Assembly (NCBI RefSeq): GCF_014697475.1 | Contig: NZ_JACJRV010000045.1 | Location: 1 to 59,255, forward strand | Direction of reading: 5' to 3' | Source: Nostoc sp. FACHB-152 | GTDB lineage: Bacteria; Cyanobacteriota; Cyanobacteriia; Cyanobacteriales; Nostocaceae | Length of the DNA stretch: 59,255 nt | Shown: positions 21,301-26,091 of the stretch, piece by piece | Numbering within the stretch: position 1 is the first letter of the stretch | Layout: every line of letters starts with the position of its first letter | The notes under the pieces: generated by a model | Database searches by the model: none | The model's input: only the letters and a program-made list of their open reading frames with translations | Told to the model about the DNA's origin: nothing | Position numbers and translations under genes: made by a program

Positions 21301-23510
21301 ACATTCTGGAATTGACCGCAAACCTTAACATAAGATTCGTTAATCTCATCGAGTTGTTTGCCTTCGCGGTAATCTATTGTAAAGAGAGCTTTTACGTATT
21401 CTGTTTCTGTTTGTTGGCGACCTATGGTCGTTTTTTGGGGAATTGCGGCTTTTGCTACCTGATAAAGTGTATGAATGTGAGCGATTGTTGCCTGTGCGTC
21501 GCTTTGAGCTTGATCGCGCTGCCCACTAATTTGGGCAGCAACGGCAGCCTTTTGTTGCTCAATTGTCCCCCTAACCGAGGCTATAGCTTCTTTTGACGCT
21601 TCCTGAATCTGTGTGAGAATTTCTTGTCCCAGTGCAGTCACCTTTTGCACTTGCAAAGCCCCTTGAGCCAAGAAGCTACTCGCCATACTGGTAGTGATCG
21701 CCCTTTGCTGTTGCATTTCTCCAGCATTATCCTCTCCTGCAACAGCTGTTTTCTGCTGAGGTAAGGCAAAGGTGATTCCTGTAGAGGTCAACCGTGCTGT
21801 CTCAGTATTGGTCGCATGTAGCTGTGCTTGTGCTTTTAAGGCTCGATCTGTGGCTTCAGCTTTCTGTGCTATAACCCCACTGTTAGCCGCTTCAGCCTGG
21901 GCTTCCAAATCTAGGTGTGCTGGTGCTTCTGAAGCAAAAGTTGTAGCTTCTGCGTTCTGTAGTTTGGTTTTTGAGCTAACAACTTTACCCCTACCTCGTG
22001 GATGCAGGTGGGAACCATTATTTCTGGAAACAGCTTTTTGACGCGGTTGTGCTTTTGGTATATTACTTGATGATTGACTTTGTGCTTTACCATCAGCACC
22101 CTCTTCTGGTGCCGAACTTATGCTACCTGTGGAACATGCACTAGGTTTCTCTTCGCATTCTTTATTTTTATCTTTACCTTTCTTCTCACCATCGCTATCA
22201 GGTGGCGGTGGGGGACACTGGGATGAACCCGATTGTGCAGGCTGTTGTGCAGCATTAGGGTCACTATCTTTTGGATAGACTTGCCCGGTCTCTGGAGAAT
22301 TTGAGGGTTCTTGCTTAACAGTAGCGTCGGGAGTAGCACCAGGATTTGCTTTGGCTTGAATGACTCCCTTCTCTTTTTTGCGATCGCACTGAGAACAAGC
22401 CCGTTGCACCCCAGTATCCTCAGGTGACTTAGTAATCATTACCTCTGGCTCTGTCGTTTGTTGAGTCTCACTACCATTTTGCTGGATAACGTGAGTCAAC
22501 TCGTGTGCCAGTAACTCCTGCCCCTGCTTACTATTAGGATCGTAAGCTCCATGACGGAAGAAAATATCTTGCCCTACGGTAAAGGCACGAGCCTGAAGCG
22601 ATCGATTCATCTCATCAGCTTTGGCATCGGCGTGAATTCTCACACCACTAAAGTCAGCCCCAAACGCCTGCTCCATCGGTTGCCGGATATTTTCTGCCAG
22701 AGGCTCTCCCTTACCTTGCGCCTCTTGGATAGAATCTTCTAGCTCTGTTGTCGCTACTGCCTTCCCACCCCCAACAGGTTGACGCTGTACCAATGGCTGC
22801 ATCGTCAGTTCTTCTGCTTCTTCTTGAGCTTCGGGCATTTCTTCTTGGGGGAAAGTGCCTGTCTCCGGCTTCATCTGGGCGAGGTTCTCTTCCTCCTTCT
22901 TCTCACATCCCCCGCACTTCTTCTGCAATTGCAGGGAATCTGTTTCCTGCTTGACCTCGGCTGGCTGCTCTTCCTCTGTTTCCTCCGGCATTTCCTGCCG
23001 TTGAATCGTGCTAATTTCCGGCTTTTTCTGAAGTTCGGCTTCAGGTATCGTCTCGCTCTGTATCGCCTGACCTCGATCTGACTGGGATGGCGCATTTATC
23101 CTCTGTACCACCTGTTGCGCCGTCCGATCCGCCTCTTGCTCGTACTTATCCCCCACCGCACCAATCGTTAGCTTTGCTTGTATCAGAGGCTTTTCAGTCG
23201 CGTTAGCGGGTGTTTCCTCCCCCATCCCCCGCGCTAATTGCAACACTTGATTCACATAGGGATTTCCATACTGCTGCTGCAATTGCAGTAATAATTGCCT
23301 GTTAGAAGATTGCTGATTAGCTGGAGCGCGATTCAGGATAGCCGCATGGGCACTAGGATTAGGAGCATTGCCCATCCGCGAAACTTGCTGTACCAATGGG
23401 TCAAGAGGGGCGGTGGCGATGCCAAGTGCATTCCCAGAAGCATTTTTAACCGCAGTTTGTTGGTGGTCTGTCTTGCTATTAACGTTTTTATCCTGCTTCG
23501 GCTCGTGCAT
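9351..23510 (-). CDS. Giant eCIS multi-effector cargo protein (DUF4157/eCIS core, polymorphic toxin)
   Basis: A 4719-residue protein in one unbroken frame. Domains in order: loading-type N-terminus (1-130); CGGC and CSQC pairs flanking an eCIS-core/DUF4157 domain with HELTH at 336-340; Pro/Gly linker; Ala/Gln coiled coil (about 520-1080); hydrophobic Gly-rich segment (1100-1175); CxxC element 1 (1415-1450); coiled coil and nucleotidyltransferase-like domain with DLD 1684-1686; CxxC element 2 (2085-2120); ADP-ribosyltransferase-like region (2190-2385); small module (2527-2587); helical region and zinc peptidase with HELGH 3130-3134 and Glu3184; element 3 (3244-3290); alpha/beta hydrolase with Ser3486 in GYSLGG and His3607; helical module (3680-3845); two DRPxTxFG modules (from about 3900 and 4300); 27-aa tandem repeats (4640-4706). 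AAGAGGT precedes the ATG. Functions of individual modules are inferred from motifs. Confidence 0.9.
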   Translation of the reverse strand: MHEPKQDKNVNSKTDHQQTAVKNASGNALGIATAPLDPLVQQVSRMGNAPNPSAHAAILNRAPANQQSSNRQLLLQLQQQYGNPYVNQVLQLARGMGEETPANATEKPLIQAKLTIGAVGDKYEQEADRTAQQVVQRINAPSQSDRGQAIQSETIPEAELQKKPEISTIQRQEMPEETEEEQPAEVKQETDSLQLQKKCGGCEKKEEENLAQMKPETGTFPQEEMPEAQEEAEELTMQPLVQRQPVGGGKAVATTELEDSIQEAQGKGEPLAENIRQPMEQAFGADFSGVRIHADAKADEMNRSLQARAFTVGQDIFFRHGAYDPNSKQGQELLAHELTHVIQQNGSETQQTTEPEVMITKSPEDTGVQRACSQCDRKKEKGVIQAKANPGATPDATVKQEPSNSPETGQVYPKDSDPNAAQQPAQSGSSQCPPPPPDSDGEKKGKDKNKECEEKPSACSTGSISSAPEEGADGKAQSQSSSNIPKAQPRQKAVSRNNGSHLHPRGRGKVVSSKTKLQNAEATTFASEAPAHLDLEAQAEAANSGVIAQKAEATDRALKAQAQLHATNTETARLTSTGITFALPQQKTAVAGEDNAGEMQQQRAITTSMASSFLAQGALQVQKVTALGQEILTQIQEASKEAIASVRGTIEQQKAAVAAQISGQRDQAQSDAQATIAHIHTLYQVAKAAIPQKTTIGRQQTETEYVKALFTIDYREGKQLDEINESYVKVCGQFQNVGQMVGAEALALGEQRAKEWESQKIHRDDNFWDGPITDNRLDARADAAKKVAKQYKCELINEANAQADELQKQKPKDIQTAHTIAEQYRQQAQILQQQSLENLIVVEEQALSQVAEAEIQLTQTANQTLQSTLQSLDLQEAVQLQLLEGYGQRQILAIERDAQNVIASIQNGVNQIATSLQNALENSIAQFQGIEAPLPEELSITLAEIMRRFDTAVAMVQRQTQKGIATSRKGISQGGKQAVGAVTGITESGIDESATVVEETKTTLAHLKEGTTHTFNEIRRAYTKTFTKATQTVVKGFSQLTEGIETTFKQNFDPNRYQKSVNDLEEGLRGAIYGHTQQSEECAIKYAADKAAEQVQPRWKTALKWIVIIIAAVVTIVVTIVFPPGGGLLGALFVGVLVGVVSGIIVQIINNAIDGKKWSDDIGYAALTGAIGGVLGGVGGVLGKFAVTAGKEALKKSVDLAIRLGIDQVFNALGSLFGDLAVTAMKEEPINWEEIGKNIGIGAVMGLGGHALGSRLSHKLSVIATRAKVAELKPNHLNEIRGLAELQPSNQKAFDEGVNKVAKETGIKPKEVAKLAKLKPKQLDKRVEQAKKSTEKLDKSGFGKFIKKRAIKIADMHQQPLREENATGEKAPETTTLSETGDISTLSRADADTDVAGVKSPETEEKAPETTTSSGRSTHFNEPEIESGVVAKEKTADGHEIKVLRDGRIVRCTTCEEIERQYSDILENNSKLKDKFEEIKQISDPDKKSEQAKHFEGLLQKYKEALEKIKNIENILENPNLAKQKENQKKALDKFKNRLEPEVDKLDKLLTKLGKTEENLKRQAQEGIPATQEKKLETIESQLQTSEKIALIEQNYSSLLQKEKSLKERLEEIKQSELDDNQESKILDEFEKVLIEKSLTKQNNSIKLGLAKELENILNNLKIPAFLGGGGAAAVLGSGRNIKDLDYKMGQDFKQRWQDQSERSEIVKKITVKLEETGFQVSNKTSDKELPYVLKLEVKAEGSNEPIEISLTSTGKYDEFKIQQEEGVTLIGRDDLILDKMFAFAERDIKSVDKLTTDFVDIVQLLDNYSPKISPDALEVRFVAYRGKVRQRYNTGDNMMKQSIEQQILGRVEQYKDTLVDAQKNRNITGGIERLEKFTQQLEKAARQELLYQRDEIIQGTAPLKATPNNSRVVVRSNSLFQKLTSKEKSNILREWVQYNSKLKALANNDSINTQEYKKVSEQVAKLNKNYNINLLFKRVDTRNLFGKNPFWMGVDTPTAGSANNFTGSVLSTLQVGPSEASANATGEKAPETTTLSETSDRATEPPLTTSPPDAYSRAPGQTTALNETSDHNTSTVSRTDADMAGVKRPETEEKAPETTISSGRSTHFDEPEIESGVVAKEKTSDGHETKVLKDGRIFSCSTCQEIRVKYAELLDRRPDLLDKLNDIERRVGANTKVEEAKQLDIEIRTILAHEQILGFTHETTPGNLLTILENDGLKSRAKLVEEKILKSNHDTKKGGGYYIYTRMITKSSTTPLGGGSKGAGGQIMLVLNPNMASRKDWFTTNTDLMGFLPPSMKPTATKNSKELPNPEKFPYAKEFPTAWSLLKTILALGKGGKGKMTREFGEPEEFRTPKIEDLIAKPSSHNEQGFFGTIGLEYFQKIIVKQNIEQNGKGSQHNIKPEISGAKELIEKIRNVEGLEKKIQNATGITRLEDFIVDADVGTPVSKLMGDVPKSPEASSSSTAPSTGPQNIVDTPLTSQASSSRAQTIQKTETRTDREASSDSQKTSKKAPNRNIPPRPQGTTGESLGLNLVSLKNKFPDETYKQIIKHKKKPLELSGKALVDTQKKEWRYQGFDTRLNQFVFKPFGDRTTEPPPTTSHLDADVHAPSQTTALSETSDRDISTVSHSDTDVAGVKRPETEEKAPETTTLSETGDRTTETPPTTNHIDADIHASGSRSDTDTEAPRGLKPETDVAMTPREREILETTAPKRGDELTPEEWDTEREVVERIEPKPTSEEGFVRETELPNEHKLKEKEDGDLCRASENCIPVPKDIIENWIKESTIKSSILKRIKSRSTALQNLDEAVNKYQNSRETAGNLGENISNLENILTKIEDWQNTKGSKGSKRDSKVDELKTVIENDLQSFRDRKKQKDADMLAAKKLHDVFHLFEPDLGKYAQRDNAYQHEGFVSSELNPNGIKDLLSRSRNDDNSLTDDVIDKMTVLDQSTKERQLEQSKQGSITVATSLSKADVEAIMNDNINSVTQKSIYPELENFTHQDGNIQSNNVTKDMEIGNVKMKVIHDPSDVNFSARLQMFTDAVEKVQAKGFEIPEMEVNLSKYGRKLEVSANKEVTIISGSSSHRAIYVAPNFIHISSENLNNPMTNRAAGDDSNYKFSSTKHDPSGVATIVHELGHAVHYHNAKGKFHGLWGTHFKGTDSTGKPLTQLAQEEVSEYGNRPREFVAEVFLGLVYGKQYPPKIIEIYKSFGGLMPKQAVIGELSTASGSSGDQEQGLSAESRGNTDVGTSSTHYDDQPIIQAPNVVAKQQVSNGTEIQVTQEGDVNICSSPCKPGNFSPATEQEPNPQEKLRKATTEYNERKGGGRTGKSTVPGFREILFGTKNERKFGDSESQGTWKTQNEEESRQTAKSSYLSIADISDATIPSTGGNTLKGRLYTPHPPSDRIQRSGEGKIVLLLSGSGGPSEAQVMPIAAKYNELGSQVLAVNYRGFGQSTGQPTEAGLYDDGYAMAKHLIDSGIKPEDIIVHGYSLGGAIAADVVKTLAKQGIKVGGLVLHSPMPSATSAAADMTPLGVGRSVTNLFLGKFNTRSKLQKIQALFPDLPIHLMSGKSQSGDHLAIDTAIGGRQKSFLQEVEEIGFRQLSSTLAYGDHLNVAAHTNDPTTVKALESILKRGTVPVDTGISSSSRSEASGGARGENAPEITALSETSDRNISTVSQPFGKEVSSFVEQTLTQALPPKLQSKVIVQVDPDLTGNTVRVDYKLATLTGQVKKIGMRVGLDATAVDIKLHVKTVELMQHYSGLLGVIRILKRRIQSWIRKNGKPPVGSRAWEAKLEVEKLPRIINERLERLSKADLDEATDLERDIENLRQQLEQHEQTLDVMDTSPGEGFVAMMNSGTTAKATAPAAKRARRAMNVDDSPNTAHGEVEDTTQSSNENDDAQPVETSFNYANAVVLERVLESDDANNQKSAEDFTIGKINLPIQDRPDTQFGTDQKSHSISWTLLIRSYKNIKNITVEYFIENYLKKDWEALAEQNKKEYNPHNQFQKYLNQYTSNYFDELKTKKLSPLEWHKIIQSAITDYFTALQLAPLSTHVGHSTKIFAREIKDSQAGSSGETTANKFFNDLELQLHNGNNHTISQEEIDKVINNARKYLDLGNHDQGIWGLGKGAINQIQEKFLKTFARANPNTWRVYGKHINENFSLSKIIDNETNKFFHELDEAINDKNNFSPNASDISKKAQRFFKLRNEKLDGKEVKPPQNWDEFSESFNLKKSFQYKTLKDVFSRRRTSLEQNLLELLKEAFDKSSKSSEEASKSGVQTSNITGSETLETTSTDDSSTSVKGFPWQAKLELEHQQTTDAPLFSAKEYTIKAIYLTNDRPPTKFGPVGQKSHLIAWNLTLQRLSNLAKGKNVEEFLKVLKGQWQLLQAQNWDAMINSRLITEKEEYNNANKKRLSNLRLKLKSNILRIDEALKEGKKRNDLQWNNFIQETISDYIEVYQSAPLTSYRDGMPEGRGESDANKFLTLLEDNNLFVHENEWVKKFVNEFSNTKGNFTGPLAKYNHDAAKAIFQTLTNEASLRSTDLKIIDNWKKLSDIEKATLNQILIQQLALKYSDIKWTAFPTSDTSITQQIFDMSNVLHEWEMSLKDAYPNIWANYRGIFQEYTNQKELSDSLKKSQNQNNMTRWMEEKHYQDGLDSIQAGDLDLNGSSAFNQAKRDYTDGVNSIRGGNHDLNGSLAFNQAKRDYQEDVEGLEASIKEQEAMQVD
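9414..9575 (-). repeat. Tandem 81-bp repeats encoding 27-aa units at the cargo C-terminus
   Basis: Two units with a period of exactly 81 bp (9414-9494 and 9495-9575), plus partial copies on both sides. They encode LNGSSAFNQAKRDY and LNGSLAFNQAKRDY. The repeat shares a consensus of Asp/Asn, Gly and FNQAKRDY, and ends in a Glu/Gln-rich tail with EAMQVD at the extreme C-terminus. It may be a flexible tail or binding element. Confidence 0.75.
12490..12565 (-). repeat. Thr/Ser/Glu-rich linker copy before the helical module of the cargo
   Basis: Encodes NAPEITALSETSDRNISTVSQ, matching linkers elsewhere in the gene (ETTxLSETxDR followed by ISTVS). It sits between the alpha/beta hydrolase and the conserved helical module, one of several recombination-prone seams. 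Confidence 0.6.
15460..15745 (-). repeat. Double Thr/Ser/Glu-rich linker in the cargo gene
   Basis: Two successive copies of the linker: TTALSETSDRDISTVS with DTDVAGVKRPETEEKAPETT, followed by LSETGDRTTETPPTTNHIDA. The DNA resembles linkers near 17200-17450 and 19250-19430. It separates the small 2527-2587 module from the helical region before the second metallopeptidase. Confidence 0.65.
17101..17270 (-). repeat. CxxC element plus linker, copy 2
   Basis: Encodes the tail of the linker (ETEEKAPETTISSG) followed by STHFDEPEIESGVVAKEK, then GHETKVLKDGRIFSCSTC. At DNA level it aligns without gaps to 19168-19337, with scattered substitutions, so the two are a recent direct repeat 2067 bp apart. 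It introduces the ADP-ribosyltransferase-like region. Confidence 0.75.
19168..19337 (-). repeat. CxxC element plus linker, copy 1
   Basis: Encodes ETEEKAPETTTSSG, then STHFNEPEIESGVVAKEK and GHEIKVLRDGRIVRCTTC. It is the partner of 17101-17270 and introduces the coiled-coil/nucleotidyltransferase-like module. A third, diverged copy near 13640-13780 reads STHYDDQPIIQAPNVVAKQQ and ends NICSSPC. Confidence 0.75.
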
Positions 23511-23572
23511 TTTTTACCTCTTTTCCCAGGCTCCTGGAGTAGCTTGCCCAGTAACAGCGTCAATTTTCTAAT

Positions 23573-24019
23573 TCAGTTTTCTTCTAAGGGATTGGCGGCT
23601 AAATTCGCTTCTCCCTCTGGTATTAGCTCAATCTGCTCCGCCTCCTGCTCGTGGTTATCCTCCACTGGTGCAGGTAAAGCTGACTCTTCCAGTGATGGTT
23701 CAGTTAGGGCGATCGCTCTTCCCTCATCCATTTGCAATAACAATTGCAGCACCTGGTTGACGTAGTGATTCCCATACAGTTGTTGTAAATGTAGCAACAA
23801 CTGCCAATTAGAAGATTGTTGATTAGCTGGTGTGCGATTCAAGATAGATGCGTGGGTGCTGATATTGGGAGAATTACCCATCTGTAATATGTACTGCGTT
23901 AGAGGGTTGTGTGGGGAGGCTTCTGGTGTAACTGGCGACACCTTTTTTTTAGCCACCCCCGGTTTTCGCCACAATTGTGACAGAACCTGAGCTTTTTTAT
24001 CCGGTTTCAGCGCGTACAT
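23573..24019 (-). CDS. Stand-alone copy of the cargo N-terminal region
   Basis: A 148-residue protein whose middle matches the N-terminus of the 4719-aa cargo almost residue by residue: ASILNRTPANQQSSNWQLLL against AAILNRAPANQQSSNRQLLL, then LYGNHYVNQVLQL against QYGNPYVNQVLQL. It also keeps a degenerate EQEAEQ where the cargo has EQEADRTAQQ, then stops before any HExxH domain. Both genes share GAAGAGGT or AAGAGGT followed by AAAA before the ATG, suggesting duplication of the 5' end. It is either a truncated cargo relic or a free-standing loading/decoy domain. It lies 62 bp upstream of the cargo gene. Confidence 0.75.
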   Translation of the reverse strand: MYALKPDKKAQVLSQLWRKPGVAKKKVSPVTPEASPHNPLTQYILQMGNSPNISTHASILNRTPANQQSSNWQLLLHLQQLYGNHYVNQVLQLLLQMDEGRAIALTEPSLEESALPAPVEDNHEQEAEQIELIPEGEANLAANPLEEN

Positions 24020-24076
24020 TTTTACCTCTTCATTTGTATGTTCTGCGGAGTGGTTTTCTGTTTTGATATCTCATCT

Positions 24077-26050
24077 TTATGTCTCTGAGATGCGGTATCT
24101 ATTACCATTGCCACGCTGGATTTCACCTGCATCAACCAGTTGTGTAAGTACGGGTTCCAATTCAGACCGTGCTACTCCCAATTCTCGCATTAAACCCGTA
24201 ATTGTTATTCCCTCAGCATTACTCCTAATTAATTCTAAAATTTGATTGTTGGTGGAATTTGATGGTGCATTTATCTCTTGAGAACCAGTAATTACCCAAT
24301 AAACAACTTTAACTTTTTGCTCTTTGTTGTTGTTGCAAAGGTTAGCATCAAAACCATGAATTTCAAAGGTTTTGTTGTAGGGTAGTGGTACGTAAGCTAC
24401 ATACATACGTGGTAGTTGGATATTAGAACCAAAGATAAAGTGTAGTCCCTCCTTTTTTCCTAAATTTGGACGGGTAATTGGCGGAATATCTGCTGGTAAT
24501 ATGGGAGCAAGCATGACAGAAAAAGGTTGTCCTTCTTTTAAACCCTCCACTGTTACGCTCATAGGTACTAAACTGCCCTTTGGCAAAGCTTCATCTGTTT
24601 CAAATTCGAGTTCCTGTATGCCTGTAAATATTGCGCTAGATGTTGATGCACTATCCCCTGTAGCTGAAATTACTAATTCGTTGGGCTTTTGTCCGGGAAC
24701 GAGGTTGATATTATCTCCAGGGGTGAAGATAAACTTTCCACTAGCATCAGGACCTCTGTCATTAATTAGCAAATTATGAACATGGTCTGCACGAGCAAAT
24801 TCTGTGGAACTTCCAGGATTTGATGCTTGTTGGATACTGGTTGCCGTCTCTCCGGGAACGGGAAGTTTTACTGAAGAAGCAACTTTTAAATCAAATGATT
24901 GTTTATCCTGAGTTTTGGCAATACTAATACTGTTATCTGAGGAAGTGAATGTTTTGGCATTTATTTTGCTAGCTGTGACAACATCATCCTCTAAGCTATG
25001 GGCATGATCTGCGCGAGCAAATTGTGGAGAGATTCCCGGAATTAAAGTTTGTTGAATACTGCTTACTGTATCTGCTGGTGCGGGAACTGTAGTACTAATT
25101 TTACTCAGTAGGTCATACAGCATAGGATTACTGTAAACAATTTGGCGATACTTTACAGTTTCTTGTTTATCAAGTGTTGGTGGAGCGTTATCTGTCGGAA
25201 TATTTACGACAGCTAGCAATATTTTATTATCTTGATTGTATCCAGAATAAGTATTTAAGTAATCGTTATAGTAATTTTGAACTAATTCCTGAATAAGAAA
25301 TGATGGGGTTTCCGATGAGTCAGGAATCAGTATTAAATCTTCTATAGTTTTGATTGATTCGCTTTGCTTATCTAGAGAAACAGTGATTGCTCCTGAAAAT
25401 TGGGTTTCAAAGCCATTTACTGAAGCTTTTACCTGATAAGTTCCATTGGGGACTAGAAGTGTATAATTACCTGATATATCAGTATAGGTAACTGCTTTGA
25501 CGATTTGATTTTTTTGATCTACAGCTTCGACTTTGACTCCCAAAATAGATTCCGAATCTGTATCAGTTTCTACATAAATTTTGCCTTTAATCTGTGCAGA
25601 TGGCACTTCTGAACTAGCAAAAATTGTGTAAGTTTCTTTAACCCTCGCATAACCATTTTCTACCTGAGATACACGTTCTGTCTGCTGCTCCTTATATTGG
25701 ATGTAAATGTAGTTTTTACCTCTAGTGTTAAATTCCAATGTTTCAGATATATTTTGGGGAACAATAATTTCTTGTCCCAAAGAATCTAAAGCTACGCCTT
25801 GAGATATTTGAATTCTCAGGAAAAGTTTATCTTGCTGATTATCTTTTTCAATACTGATTTTTTCATTGACTCCCAAGCCGCAAACTATACCCTTACCCCG
25901 AACGAGACGATTGAGGAGATGGCTTTTTTCAATTCCATATTTTTGTTCTATTTCAAAATCACGTACAGTTAGTAATTTGCCATAAAAATAACTATTACGT
26001 TCAAAATAATTCAATGAGAATTCTGTGCCTGCCAATCCATTATTTGCCAT
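24077..26050 (-). CDS. eCIS tail fibre-like protein with C-terminal winged helix
   Basis: A 657-residue structural protein. The N-terminus FERNSYFYGKLLTVRDFEIE, followed by NRLVRGKGIVCGLGV, is a conserved eCIS tail-cluster signature. A carboxypeptidase-regulatory-like beta-sandwich follows (about 155-225). Two repeats ending FARADHAH and FARADHVH (about 340 and 425) resemble HxH metal sites in trimeric phage fibres. After a beta-rich domain, the last 55 residues (ILELIRSNAEGITITGLMRE, then LGVARSELEPVLTQLVDAGE) look like a winged helix, unexpected in a fibre. AAGGGG lies before the ATG. It is likely the baseplate fibre or adhesin of the system. Confidence 0.75.
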   Translation of the reverse strand: MANNGLAGTEFSLNYFERNSYFYGKLLTVRDFEIEQKYGIEKSHLLNRLVRGKGIVCGLGVNEKISIEKDNQQDKLFLRIQISQGVALDSLGQEIIVPQNISETLEFNTRGKNYIYIQYKEQQTERVSQVENGYARVKETYTIFASSEVPSAQIKGKIYVETDTDSESILGVKVEAVDQKNQIVKAVTYTDISGNYTLLVPNGTYQVKASVNGFETQFSGAITVSLDKQSESIKTIEDLILIPDSSETPSFLIQELVQNYYNDYLNTYSGYNQDNKILLAVVNIPTDNAPPTLDKQETVKYRQIVYSNPMLYDLLSKISTTVPAPADTVSSIQQTLIPGISPQFARADHAHSLEDDVVTASKINAKTFTSSDNSISIAKTQDKQSFDLKVASSVKLPVPGETATSIQQASNPGSSTEFARADHVHNLLINDRGPDASGKFIFTPGDNINLVPGQKPNELVISATGDSASTSSAIFTGIQELEFETDEALPKGSLVPMSVTVEGLKEGQPFSVMLAPILPADIPPITRPNLGKKEGLHFIFGSNIQLPRMYVAYVPLPYNKTFEIHGFDANLCNNNKEQKVKVVYWVITGSQEINAPSNSTNNQILELIRSNAEGITITGLMRELGVARSELEPVLTQLVDAGEIQRGNGNRYRISET

Positions 26051-26091
26051 AAATTATCAACCCCTTATGTCCTAGTATGCTTGAATTATAA

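Noticed and set aside
9351-23510. Giant cargo as an assembly artefact joining several genes
   Set aside because: The frame is continuous over 14 kb with no internal stop, and the N-terminal eCIS domain and modules are linked by repeated in-frame linkers. Collapse or expansion of the linker repeats in assembly cannot be excluded.
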